A stretch of 64,000 nt of DNA from Cohnella rhizosphaerae (GTDB lineage Bacteria > Bacillota > Bacilli > Paenibacillales > Paenibacillaceae): assembly GCF_029525575.1 (NCBI RefSeq), contig NZ_JAPDIA010000007.1, positions 434,001 through 498,000 of the forward strand, in the 5' to 3' direction. Under the pieces are notes generated by a model. It did no database searches and was not told the DNA's origin. It saw nothing but the letters and a program-made list of their open reading frames with translations. Positions within the stretch are counted from its first letter, which is position 1. Every line of letters starts with the position of its first letter. Positions 1 to 8,993 of this stretch are shown here, piece by piece. Made by a program: the position numbers and the translations under genes.

Positions 1-2
1 CT

Positions 3-456
3 TTGCCTCCGGCCAAGGCGCCAACAGCCAATCCGGCAAGCGGCACGACTGTATCGAACGGGAGCATCGTGACGTTGAATACGGAAACAGCCGGCGCAAC
101 GATTCATTATACGACCGACGGAACAATGCCGAATACGAACAGCCCCAGCGGCACAAGCGTCACGATCGCCGGCGTGCGGGGGGGCGGTCGTGACGATCAA
201 GGCGATCGTGGTGAAGGACGGCATCCCCAATAGCCCTACGACGGTCGCCGCATACACGATTCCTTCCATCATGAAAGGCGATGCAAACGGAGACGGGAAG
301 GCGACTGCCGCAGATGCACTCATCGTTTATAAATATATTCAGCATAAAATAACGCTGACGAATGACGAGTTCGAGGCGCTGGATATGAATGATGACGGGA
401 AAGTCGATGCGCAGGATGCAGAATTGATTATGCAAATCTATACGAATTCGAAATAA
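3..456 (+). CDS. C-terminal part of a secreted dockerin-type protein (frameshifted, cut by window start)
   Basis: The first part (about 3-178) resembles the chitobiase/beta-hexosaminidase C-terminal (CHB_HEX_C) domain, with the typical IHYTTDGT and PNTNSP patterns. Reading then moves to another frame at a seven-G run (178-184) and continues to the stop at 454-456. The last 60 residues form a type I dockerin: two calcium-loop repeats, GDANGDGKATAADALIVYKY and DMNDDGKVDAQDAELIMQIY. Dockerins plug into cohesin domains, and the next gene, 13 nt downstream, carries two cohesin-like domains and an SLH anchor, so the pair may form one surface complex. The catalytic part of this protein lies outside the window, so its substrate is unknown. 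The frameshift is probably a read error because both sides encode consistent domains. Confidence 0.75.
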
Positions 457-469
457 GGAGTGGGATAAA

Positions 470-3301
470 TTGAGGCAACAGTCGATGAAGCTGCTCTCAT
501 TCATCATGACGCTTTCTATATTGCTGTTCGGATGGCATCCCCTCCGCGCGGCAGCTGCTCCGGCGCCCGAACATCCTGTACGGGTTGAAGTCGGCCAGGC
601 ATCGGGTGCCCGCGAGGACATCGTCGATGTACCGGTGTTTATCGATCCCGGCGATTACGGGGTGTGGAAATATTCGTTGAACATCTCTTACGACCCGGCG
701 GTGCTTGAGCTTGCGGAAGGCGCGAGTGTCACGGACGAAGCGGATGCAGCCGGCCCGCTTGAGGTGACAACCGCCGGCGGCGTTTTGCAGGTGGAGGCCT
801 CCAGCTTCGGGGATTCCTATTTTATAATGGACGAGAAGCAGAAGGTATTCACCATTCATTTCAAGATCAAGAAGACGGCGCCATCCGGGCCTTCCCATGT
901 GACCGTCAATGACAGTACTTACGTAGAGGATGAGGAGCCGCAAGCCGTCACAACCGTGACGCCCGGCATGGTCACCGTAAGCGATACTGCGGCCGTCACG
1001 ATCGGAAGCGGCAGCGGGTCGGCAGGACAAACGGCTTCGGTTCCTGTGTACCTGGAGAACGCGTCGGCAGACGTAGGCTCGTACGGCATACGAATCGGGT
1101 TTGATCCGACAGCGCTTGAAGTATCAAGCATCGCTGGAGATTCCGGAGAGAGGTTCATCTCCAGCTTTGACAACACCGAAGGCACGCTGATCGGGCTATG
1201 GGCGGACGCTGCGGGCGGCGACCGGCCGCTGCGTGCCGGGGATAGGCTGTTCACGATCCATTTCAAGGTGAAGGCCGCTGCGGCGGCGGGCGATCGATTG
1301 CCGCTTGTCGTTACGGATGCAAATGCGCTGGAGAGCTTCAGCGTGACGGATACGTCCGGCAAAGAAATGATGAAGACGGTAAATTCGGGGATGGTAACGA
1401 TAGGCTTGACCGTTGCGTCGAGCGATCCGACCGGTGCAGGCACAGACGGCAAAACGAAGATAACGGTCGCAGAAACGGCGGGCGCCGGCAACATCTTCAA
1501 GTATAAAAATTTTGCCGGCGCTGCGGCGGATTTGCCCGACGTTGGCGACGCTATTGAAGCGGACTACGCCTTATTGCCCGAGGATGGCCTTGTCGAGGCG
1601 GCTAACGGCGATCGCATCGTTGTTGCGGAAGTGAACGCGGCAGGTCAAGCGGTCAGATCCGGTCAGACGACTGCAATGGTCGCGAGCGGGCAGGGAACAG
1701 TGCTTGCGGCGCCGTCCAATCTGAGCGCGACAGCCGGCGACGGGCAAGTCGCCTTGAGCTGGAACGGCGTAGCGGAAGCAACCTACTACAATATTTACAT
1801 GGGCACGTTAACCGGCGAATACGGCGCTACGCCTGCAGCCACTGTGACGGGAGCAACTTACGCTTATCACGTGACCGGACTTGCGAATGGTCAGACGTAC
1901 TATTTTGCGGTGAAGGCTGGCGACGAAGCCGGGATCGGCCCCAACTCGAATGAAGCGAGCGCAATCCCGCAATCGGCCGGCAGCAATCAGGGGGAGCGGC
2001 AGTACGACGGCGGGTTATGAAACCATAACGGTAAATGTGGAAAACGGCGGAATCGACAACGGGGCGATCGTAGCGACAACCGTCATCCACCGCAAGACGG
2101 CAGCCGATGGGAGCAAAAGGGATGAAGTCACGCTCACCCTGGAGCAGACGAACAAATCGATCGAGAAGCTTCAAGCGGCAGGCTCCGACGTGGCCAAAGT
2201 GGTGATCCCGGATCCGAAGGATGAGGTAGCCGAACTTGACGTTACGATTCCGCAGGCATCGGCAGAACGACTGGCCGCAAGCCATATCCATTTAGAGATT
2301 TTCACGGACAACGTGCGGATCGTCATTCCGAACGATTCACTGCAAGGCCTGACAGGCGATGGGTATTTCCGAATCGTACCGGTCAAAAAAGGAAACCGAA
2401 CGCAATGAAATCGAGCAGCGTGCGAAAACGGAGCAGGAGGCAGCCGGCAGCCAGCATGTCACCTTGGTCGGCCGACCGATGAAAATCGAAACGAATCTGC
2501 AGAGCCGCCCGATCACGCTGGTGCTGCCGCTGAAGGACGCGTCGATCGACCCGGCGCAACTTGCCAATCTGGGCATCTTCATTGAACACGGCGACGGCTC
2601 GAAGGAACTGGTTAAAGGGGAAGCCGTCGTTTATGACGCAAGCGGGCAGCGGGGGGATTCGCTTCACCGTCGACAAATTCAGTACATTTACGATTGTCCA
2701 TATCGACGGGGAGAAGCCATCGCAGCTCAAAGCGTACGTGCAGGGCTATGCGGACGGCACTTTCGGTCCGGAGAGAGGCATCACGCGGGCTGAAATGGCG
2801 GCGATTCTGACGCGCGTATCCGGCAACGCGGAAAACACGGAAAAGCAAGCCGGCAAAAGCTACACGGATGTGAGCGCAGGGCATTGGGCCAAGGACGCTA
2901 TCGTTGACGTGACGAAAGCGGGCTTGATGGACGGTTATCCGGATGGCAGCTTCAAGCCGGGGCAGACGATGACACGCGCGGAGATGGCGAAAATTGCGGC
3001 TCGCATGCTCGCAACAACGCCTGGCGGCAATGGAAGCTTCTCCGACATTAGCGGCCACTGGGCGCAAAGCGCCATTGAACTGGCGAAAGCTGCGGGAATA
3101 ATCGGCGGCTATAGCGATGGCAGCTTCCGTCCGGATCAAACGCTCACGCGTGCCGAAGCGGTCGCGATGATAAGCAAGCTGTCAGGCAGAGCCCCGCTAT
3201 CCGAGGCGCCCGCGAAGTGGCGTGACGTGCCGAAGTCGCACTGGGCGTTCGGATTCATTCAGGAAGCGTCTATCGACCACGACGACGCCGGAAGACAATA
3301 A
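470..3301 (+). CDS. Secreted SLH-anchored protein with two cohesin-like domains and FN3 (three homopolymer frameshifts)
   Basis: A TTG start at 470 follows AAGGAG (455-460) and opens a signal peptide. Two cohesin-like beta-sandwich domains follow (about residues 35-165 and 170-305; FTIHFKIK and FTIHFKVK are their matching strands), then an FN3 domain (about 410-500). Coding shifts frame at G5 (1990-1994), A6 (2385-2390) and G6 (2651-2656). Beyond the breaks the protein continues with an Ig-like stretch and three C-terminal SLH motifs (YADGTFGPERGITRAEM, YPDGSFKPGQTMTRAEM, YSDGSFRPDQTLTRAEA), which bind pyruvylated wall polymer. All three shifts are in homopolymers and the joined product is a normal family architecture, so I read this as one intact gene. 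It probably displays the dockerin protein encoded just upstream on the cell surface. The exact last residues are uncertain. Confidence 0.8.
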
Positions 3302-3318
3302 ATTAAAGCGAAGCAAGG

Positions 3319-3372
3319 CCGACGGCGGCGGGAATCATGCACCTTAACGGTGCACGAACCCGCCGCCGTCGG
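3319..3372 (+). terminator. Long hairpin after the SLH anchoring gene
   Basis: CCGACGGCGGCGGG (from 3319) pairs with CCCGCCGCCGTCGG (to 3372), and an inner GCACC/GGTGC stem extends it. It starts 18 nt after the stop codon. The downstream T-tract is weak (TCGTTCCC), so termination strength is uncertain. Confidence 0.65.
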
Positions 3373-3626
3373 TCGTTCCCCCGATCCGTCCGCTGTCTGC
3401 GCCCTCGCTCATTCGAAGTTTGAAAGCTGCCCCTTTGCTTCCGATGCTCCTGCCTGGCATGCGTGCTCGTGACACGTATCGCGAACGATTCACGATCCTT
3501 CCTTGGGATTCAAGCTTATTTTTCCGTATTTTGGGTGCCTTTAAGCAAATTGTCTAGGACGATCGGCACTTTATCTTTACTATTAAATTATGTTTTGTAA
3601 TAATCGCACATCCAGGGAGGCAGACA

Positions 3627-5312
3627 ATGAATTTCACGATACGGAAAAAGCTCATGGCAGGCTTTTTGGGCGTCATTATTCTTCTCGGCATGATCAGCGC
3701 GATCTCGTATGTGCAACTGCTGCATATCGACAACGCGTACTCCGATCTCGTCGGCCGCCGGACCGCGATACTGATTCAGGCCAAGGAAATCCAAAACTAC
3801 GCCTCCCGGGAGAACGGCAGCTTGCGCGGCGCCTTGCTCCAGGAGGAAGGCGCATCCGACACGCTGGCTGAAATGATCGCCGGTCTTGACGGCGCCATTC
3901 GATCGGCGAGCGATCTGGCTCAACGCGCAGAGACAAAAGATACGCTTAGCCAGCTTGCGTCCTTGAACGGCGAATTTAAACAGGAGGCGGATAAGGTTCT
4001 CGCGCTCCTGCGAACCGACCCGACGGCGGCGAAGGAGCAATTCGTCGAAAAAACGTCTCCGATCGCTGTTCAAATCAGGGACTTGGCGGATCGGATCGTC
4101 GAATCTCAATCTTCGTCGATGGATGAAGGAAGCAAGGAAAACTCGAAGCTGGTGGACGACGTTATCCGGACCGTGCTTACGCTTAGCGCGATTTCCTTGA
4201 TACTCGCGGTCGGCATCGCGCTGCTGATATCCCGCGTCATCGCAAGGCCCATCCTGGCGTTGGCGGACGGCGCCGAGAGAATCGCGTCGGGCGATCTGAC
4301 GCAGCCGGACATCCGAGCGAAAAACAGGGATGAAATCGCCCGGCTGGCGACCGCCTTCAACCTGATGAAGGCGAAGCTTCGGCAGCTGATCGGCGAAGTC
4401 GGGATGAACACCGGGCAAGTGGCGGCAACCTCGGAAGAGCTTGCGGCCAGCGCCGAACAGACGAGCAGGGCGACCGAGCAGATCTCGGCGGCGATTCAAG
4501 AGGTGGCGGAGGGATCGAGCGTCCAAGTGTCCAGCGTGACGGCGGCGGCGGAAGCGGCCGACGAGATCTCGAAGGGCATGGCGCAGGCGGCTGCCTCGAT
4601 ACAAAGGGTCGCGGCGCTTAATACGGATGCGAACGAAAAGGCCGATGACGGCCATCAAGTGGTGTCGCGGGCGATTGAACAGATGGAACGCATCGGGAAC
4701 GCCGTCACCGAGGCGTCGGAAGTCGTTTACGCCTTGAGCGGGAAGTCCAAAGCCATTAAACAAATCGCAGAGACGATCGCAGGCCTCTCCGCCCAGACCA
4801 ACATTCTCTCCCTGAATGCCGCCATAGAGGCCACGCGAGCCGGCGAGCATGGGCTCGGCTTCGCCGTCGTGGCCCGCGAAGTAAGGCGCCTGGCCGAGCA
4901 GTCCAGCGAGGCTGCGGGGCAAGTTCAGGAGCTCGTTCTGGAGATTCAGAAGGAAGCGGATACGGCTGTAGGATCGATGGATGCCGGCGCGTCCGTCGTC
5001 ATCGAAGGCATCGAGCTGGTCAACCGGTCGGGAACCTCTTTCTCGCTCATCTCGGGCGCCGTCGAGCAAGCGGCTGCCGAATCCCAGGCGGTCGCTTCCA
5101 TTGTGGAGCAGGTGAACGCCAGCGCGCAGCGTATGCTGCAGATGATGGAAAACGTAGCCCACATTGCAGAGCAATCCGCGGCCAATATGCAGAACGTGGC
5201 CGCTTCGTCGGAGGAACAGAACGCGGCCATGGAGGAAGTGTCCGCGTCGGCCGAGGCGCTGAGCCAGATGGCGCAGGAGCTTCAGGAAGCGATCGGTCAT
5301 TTTAAAGTTTAG
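3627..5312 (+). CDS. Methyl-accepting chemotaxis protein
   Basis: 561 aa chemoreceptor. TM1 is at residues 9-28, followed by a helical 4HB-type periplasmic-side domain (about 30-185), TM2 (about 186-208), a HAMP linker ([20 protein letters not shown]) and a long signalling helix pair. The hairpin tip that contacts CheA/CheW reads [20 protein letters not shown], close to the family consensus but with L in place of the usual R before GF. The start ATG at 3627 is preceded by AGGGAGG (3613-3619). The gene stands alone, with hairpins on both sides. The ligand cannot be predicted. The 250 bp upstream (3373-3626) hold no gene and no strong promoter that I can recognise. Confidence 0.95.
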   Translation: MNFTIRKKLMAGFLGVIILLGMISAISYVQLLHIDNAYSDLVGRRTAILIQAKEIQNYASRENGSLRGALLQEEGASDTLAEMIAGLDGAIRSASDLAQRAETKDTLSQLASLNGEFKQEADKVLALLRTDPTAAKEQFVEKTSPIAVQIRDLADRIVESQSSSMDEGSKENSKLVDDVIRTVLTLSAISLILAVGIALLISRVIARPILALADGAERIASGDLTQPDIRAKNRDEIARLATAFNLMKAKLRQLIGEVGMNTGQVAATSEELAASAEQTSRATEQISAAIQEVAEGSSVQVSSVTAAAEAADEISKGMAQAAASIQRVAALNTDANEKADDGHQVVSRAIEQMERIGNAVTEASEVVYALSGKSKAIKQIAETIAGLSAQTNILSLNAAIEATRAGEHGLGFAVVAREVRRLAEQSSEAAGQVQELVLEIQKEADTAVGSMDAGASVVIEGIELVNRSGTSFSLISGAVEQAAAESQAVASIVEQVNASAQRMLQMMENVAHIAEQSAANMQNVAASSEEQNAAMEEVSASAEALSQMAQELQEAIGHFKV

Positions 5313-5402
5313 CGACTTGTACAGAATATACAGCAATGTTCAATCCCTACCGTATCCGACCGCCGGACGGGGGTGCTAACGTAGATGACGCACCACCTAT
5401 CC

Positions 5403-5420
5403 GAGCGGGCGCGCCCGCTC
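5403..5420. promoter_or_regulatory. Perfect 18-bp palindrome upstream of the PPC-type gene
   Basis: GAGCGGGCGCGCCCGCTC is a perfect palindrome placed 7 nt before the Shine-Dalgarno of the next gene. It may be an operator or part of a hairpin ending the chemoreceptor transcript. There is no T-tract, so the role is open. Confidence 0.4.
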
Positions 5421-5441
5421 TATCCAAAGGAGCGAATTGAT

Positions 5442-5906
5442 ATGATTCAGGCAGTATGGCAACCGCGCAAAGCGCTCGCGACGCTGACCGTGCTCGGTAT
5501 GCTGCTCGCCGGCGCGAGCGCCGCGTCCGCGGCGACCGTGCTCGAGAGCGAGAGCAACAACTCGGCCGCCACGGCGGATGCGGTCAACATCGGCGACACC
5601 GTGCTCGGACAGTTGAACGGGCCGGGCGGCGGCGCGGACAACGACTACTTCGCGTTCACGGCGCCGACCGCCGGCACCGTAACGGTGACGTTCTCGTCCG
5701 ACGGCGGGACGAGCGAGGCCGTCAACCAGTACATCTCCGTCATCGACGCGACGACCGCGACGACGCTCGCCACCGGCAGCATCTCGCCGACAAGCCCGTC
5801 GCGGACGATCACCTTCAGCAAGACGGCGGGCCATACCTACCACGTCGTGCTCGTCAAGCCGACGGGCTCGCCCGCGCTGTACGGCTATCACCTCGCGATC
5901 TCCTGA
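5442..5906 (+). CDS. Small secreted protein with a PPC-like beta-sandwich domain
   Basis: 154 aa. I chose ATG 5442 over the upstream in-frame codon at 5385 because AAAGGAGCG (5427-5435) sits at the right distance and the signal peptide then starts cleanly (MIQAVWQPRK, hydrophobic core, cleavage near SAASAA). The mature part, with ESESNNSAATADAV, GGGADNDYFAFTAP and a C-terminal YHLAIS, fits the bacterial pre-peptidase C-terminal (PPC) fold, which usually rides at the end of secreted proteases and glycosidases. Here it forms the whole protein. A strong terminator follows. Function is unknown; an extracellular binding module is the likeliest role. Confidence 0.8.
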   Translation: MIQAVWQPRKALATLTVLGMLLAGASAASAATVLESESNNSAATADAVNIGDTVLGQLNGPGGGADNDYFAFTAPTAGTVTVTFSSDGGTSEAVNQYISVIDATTATTLATGSISPTSPSRTITFSKTAGHTYHVVLVKPTGSPALYGYHLAIS

Positions 5907-5928
5907 TCGTCGGGGCCGCATCCAAATG

Positions 5929-5971
5929 AATGACGGTGTCGGGACAATCGTCCTGGCGCCGTCATTTTTTT
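5929..5971 (+). terminator. Strong intrinsic terminator
   Basis: A 17-bp stem (5929-5945 with 5950-5966, including three G-T pairs) closes a four-base loop and is followed by a run of seven T. It ends the PPC-type gene. Confidence 0.92.
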
Positions 5972-6128
5972 GCGCGCGAACGCGGAATTATTGCATGCAT
6001 TTCCCCTCCGCGTGCGTCCATTAGCGTATAAGCGCGCGAGACTGCGCAAATCATTTTAAAAAAAAATCCGACCGCCATGAAAAATATCCGCCCGCTCGAT
6101 TGTATTCAAAGGGAAAGGAGGTGCTGAG

Positions 6129-6626
6129 GTGTACAATTCATTTGAGCTCAATGAATCTGTGCGACGGGCCTTGGATCGCTATTCGCAAAGTCTGATCAAA
6201 ATCGCCTTCGCATACCTGAAAAATATGGCCGACGCGGAAGAGGTGGCGCAAGACGTCTTCCTCGCCTATCTGCAGAAACGTCCGGTTTTTGAAAATAACG
6301 AACACGAAAAAGCGTGGTTGATCCGCACGACGATCAATAAAAGCAAAAATATGCTCAAAGCCGGCTGGTTCAGGAGCCGCAACCCGGTTCCCGAAAACCT
6401 GAGCTACCTCCCGCGTGAAGAAAACGAGGTGCTGCAGGCCGTGCTGGCGCTGGACAAGAAGTACCGGATCCCGATTCACCTGCACTATTACGAAGGCTAT
6501 TCGATCCAGGAGATCGCCGACATTTTGCAGGCCAAGCCCGCTACGGTCGGGACGTGGCTCGCCAGAGGACGGATGCTGTTAAAAGAGAAGATCGGAGGCG
6601 CAGAGGATGAAGCGTTCAGTATATAA
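6129..6626 (+). CDS. ECF-family RNA polymerase sigma factor
   Basis: 165 aa, the usual ECF length. Region 2 is seen in YLKNMADAEEVAQDVFLAYL (core binding and -10 recognition). Region 4 is a helix-turn-helix, YYEGYSIQEIADILQAKPATVGTWLARGR, which reads the -35 element. The GTG start at 6129 lies 7 nt after AAGGAGG (6115-6121). It overlaps the next gene by 20 bp, the classic arrangement in which the second gene encodes the anti-sigma factor. The signal is unknown. Upstream (5972-6128) there is no recognisable GAAAC-type autoregulated ECF promoter. Confidence 0.93.
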   Translation: MYNSFELNESVRRALDRYSQSLIKIAFAYLKNMADAEEVAQDVFLAYLQKRPVFENNEHEKAWLIRTTINKSKNMLKAGWFRSRNPVPENLSYLPREENEVLQAVLALDKKYRIPIHLHYYEGYSIQEIADILQAKPATVGTWLARGRMLLKEKIGGAEDEAFSI

Positions 6627-7476
6627 ATCCGCGATGTCTCATTTGAAAACGAGCGAGGACTTTAACGAGGCTACGTACGAGAAGTTAATGCGGGAAATGG
6701 CAAAATCGGAGCAGAACGGCCCGATCGATCAAACACAATCCAAGGAGATGGTTAAAATGGAAAAGGCAAAGAAGAAGACGATGACGGGTTGGACGGTCGG
6801 CGTGGCGGCTTGCGCGGTGCTGGCGGTCGGCATCTTCGCGCTGAATCAGAACGGTCCGGCGAAGGATTCGGTCGCATCCCCGTCGGCGACGGCGCAGCCC
6901 TCTTCGGTCGTGTCCGAACGGCCGCCGATTCTGGGCAAGGTCCAGGTCAACATCGACGGCGTCATCTCCGAGGTGAGCGCGGACGGCAAGAGCTTTAAGG
7001 TCGGCGATCTGTGGGTAGAAATCACGGATCAGACGAAGCTGGGCAGCAACGAGCCGACGGCGACCGCGCCGTCCGAAGAGCTGCTGCAAAAGGAGTTCAA
7101 GGTCGGCAACATCGTGTCCGGCTTCACTTCCCAGGACGTCTCGTCCGGCCGCGTGACGGCTGACGTCATCTACAACAATATGGCACCTGCGAAGGAGGAA
7201 GCGCCGATCAAAGGGAAAGCGATGGTCAACATCGACGGCGTCATCTCCGAAGTGAGCGCGGACGGCAAAAGCTTCAAGGTCGGCGATCTCTGGGTGACGA
7301 TCACGCCGGACACCGCCATGGGCATCGACGGCCCGACGGCCGCAGAGCCGTCCGAAGAGCTGCTGCAAAAGGAGTTCAAGGTCGGTAACATCGTGTCGGG
7401 CTACACAAGCGAAGACGTGTCCACGGGCAAAGTCGACGCAACGCGCATTTACAACAACATGGCGCCGCAGCAGTAA
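6607..7476 (+). CDS. Membrane protein, likely anti-sigma factor, with a duplicated extracytoplasmic domain
   Basis: 289 aa. A short cytoplasmic N-terminus (1-60), which would hold the sigma factor, is followed by one membrane segment (TGWTVGVAACAVLAVGIFAL, about 60-80) and an outer part made of two near-identical ~75-residue units. Each unit starts NIDGVISEVSADGKSFKVGD and contains EELLQKEFKVGNIVSG. The start lies inside the sigma gene, so the two are translationally coupled. The sequence does not match the zinc-finger (HXXXCXXC) anti-sigma class. The duplicated unit could be the sensing surface. Role assignment rests on context and topology. Confidence 0.75.
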   Translation: MKRSVYKSAMSHLKTSEDFNEATYEKLMREMAKSEQNGPIDQTQSKEMVKMEKAKKKTMTGWTVGVAACAVLAVGIFALNQNGPAKDSVASPSATAQPSSVVSERPPILGKVQVNIDGVISEVSADGKSFKVGDLWVEITDQTKLGSNEPTATAPSEELLQKEFKVGNIVSGFTSQDVSSGRVTADVIYNNMAPAKEEAPIKGKAMVNIDGVISEVSADGKSFKVGDLWVTITPDTAMGIDGPTAAEPSEELLQKEFKVGNIVSGYTSEDVSTGKVDATRIYNNMAPQQ

Positions 7477-7522
7477 GATGGACGATCGGACAGGGTTCGG
7501 GCCCTGCGCAACGCCAATCGGA

Positions 7523-7549
7523 AAGCCTCCGCGTGAAGCGGAGGTTTTT
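7523..7549 (+). terminator. Intrinsic terminator of the sigma/anti-sigma operon
   Basis: CCTCCGC (7526-7532) pairs with GCGGAGG (7538-7544), followed by TTTTT. It lies 47 nt after the anti-sigma stop codon. Confidence 0.9.
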
Positions 7550-7674
7550 CGCGTTCGGCGGATGCATGCGATGTGTTAGTATTTGAGTAAGCAGGAGAAG
7601 ACATTCGCGTCAGACGGGGTTTGAACGACGATCCGGCGAACCAATCGCGCAAGCGTAAGGGAGGTTATATTGAG

Positions 7675-8193
7675 ATGACGCAAGACACATGGGCATGCCG
7701 CCCGGCGACGATTGAGGACGTGCGGACCGTGGCCGCGCTTGCCGCGGAGATCTGGCATGAATATTACGGGGCGCTTCTGTCCCTCGAGCAAATCGTCTAT
7801 ATGGTGGACAAGTTCCAGTCGCCGGATGCGATCGCGGATCAGATATCGGAGCAAGGCTACGAATATTACCTGATGCGGGCGGACGGGGCTGATGTCGGTT
7901 ACCTGGCCGTCAAGGCGGAGGACGGGAAGCTGTTTTTGAGCAAGCTGTACGTGCTGAAGGCGCATCGAGGACGCGGCTATGCGAGCAGCGCCATGGCTTT
8001 TCTAATACGGCTGTGCCGGGAGCGCGGCCTTGGGGCCGTCTGGCTGACCGTCAACCGGCACAACGACGCTTCGATCGCAGTGTACGAAAAGAAGGGATTT
8101 CGCAAGGTGCGCGAGCAGGTGGCGGATATCGGGAACGGCTACGTGATGGACGACTTTATCATGGAGAAAGCAATCGGCGAGACGGACCGCTGA
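7675..8193 (+). CDS. GNAT-family N-acetyltransferase
   Basis: 172 aa. I chose ATG 7675 because AAGGGAGG (7657-7664) precedes it; an in-frame TTG at 7621 has no such site. The acetyl-CoA loop is clear in KLYVLKAHRGRGYASSAM (about residue 90-107), followed by LGAVWLTVNRHN and AVYEKKGF, hallmark strands of the GNAT fold. The substrate is unknown; the N-terminus (RPATIEDVRTVAALAAEIWHEYY) is of the type found in general small-molecule acetyltransferases. The gene is monocistronic and ends at the edge of a GGCAG minisatellite. Confidence 0.92.
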   Translation: MTQDTWACRPATIEDVRTVAALAAEIWHEYYGALLSLEQIVYMVDKFQSPDAIADQISEQGYEYYLMRADGADVGYLAVKAEDGKLFLSKLYVLKAHRGRGYASSAMAFLIRLCRERGLGAVWLTVNRHNDASIAVYEKKGFRKVREQVADIGNGYVMDDFIMEKAIGETDR

Positions 8194-8213
8194 CGCGGTG
8201 TCGCGAAGGTGCG

Positions 8214-8575
8214 CAGGCAGCCAGGCAGGCAGGACAGGCGGGCAGGGCAGGCGGGCAGGGCAGGCAGGGCAGGCAGGGCAGGGCAGGGCAGGGCAGGGCA
8301 GGGCAGGGCAGGGCAGGCAGGCAGGGCAGGGCAGGCAGGCAGGGCAGGGCAGGCAAGGCAAGGCAGGGCAGGCAAGGCAAGGCAAGGCAGGGCAGGGCAG
8401 GCAGGCAGGGCAGGCAAGTCATGCGGGTCAGGCAGGCAGGGCAGGGCAGGCAAGTCATGCGGGTCAGGCAGGCAGGGCAGGGCAGGGCAGGGCAGGGCAG
8501 GGCAGGCAAGTCATGCGGGTCAGGCAGGCAGGGCAGCCAGGCAGTCAGGGCAGGCAAGGCAAGGCATGCGGGTTT
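8214..8575. repeat. GGCAG/GGCA minisatellite with an embedded longer repeat
   Basis: About 360 bp consist almost only of GGCAG, GGGCA and GGCAA words on the plus strand. Inside the second half, the word GGCAAGTCATGCGGGTCAGG recurs three times. The array opens long frames on both strands (AGQGRQ- and PALPCL-like products), but these are artefacts of the repeat. It fills the gap between the GNAT gene and the next repeat element. The strong purine/pyrimidine strand bias could allow slipped or G-rich structures. Confidence 0.95.
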
Positions 8576-8605
8576 CTCGGTCAATTCAAGTCAAGCAGAT
8601 GGCGT

Positions 8606-8784
8606 CGGACTCAGGCGCCGCTATTTTCCTAAAAAACGGTCCAAATGACGATTGGGCGGACTGGAGGGACGTTATTTACTCGGATCGAGGCTAAAAAAAG
8701 CTGGAAATCCCGAAATAGCGTTACTTGAGTCCGCGAGCGGGCCGCAAATCGCGATCGGAGCAAGGATAACGGCTCCTGGGTCCG
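8606..8784. repeat. Four-module inverted element, copy A
   Basis: Four 20-bp copies of a CGGACTCAGG-GCCGTTATT-like module lie at 8606, 8657 (forward) and 8714, 8765 (reverse complement). The spacings are 51, 57 and 51 bp, so outer and inner modules can pair in one nested hairpin. A second copy with the same geometry is at 24860-25037. The rest of 8576-8993 shows no coding pattern; a promoter for the coiled-coil gene probably sits near 8900-8970. Confidence 0.85.
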
Positions 8785-8993
8785 AACGCGCCGTTATAGG
8801 ATCAAACCGCCGTGCAAGAGATCCGCGTCCCGATGATTGCGCTATCATCCTCGCTCCCCCCCGCCTTTTAGCCTAAGTTCCGGTATTTAAATAGGTACTT
8901 CGGCCCCGCAAATAAATTGGAAAATTCATCTATAATGGAAATAACATCATTCGACACGAATCAACATTTTTTTAGAAAAAGGTGAATTCATCG

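Noticed and set aside
3540-3590. SigD-type flagellar promoter before the chemoreceptor gene
   Set aside because: TAAG-N14-CGATCGG is too far from the TAAA/GCCGATAA consensus to call.
3588-5336. 582-aa minus-strand ORF
   Set aside because: Antisense shadow of the chemoreceptor gene, with histidine- and arginine-rich composition and no domain.
5985-6128. Autoregulated ECF promoter upstream of the sigma gene
   Set aside because: No GAAAC-like -35 with a matching CGTC -10 could be found.
8139-8694. Several Ala/Leu/Pro/Cys-rich or Gly/Gln/Arg-rich ORFs on both strands
   Set aside because: All are translations of the GGCAG minisatellite.
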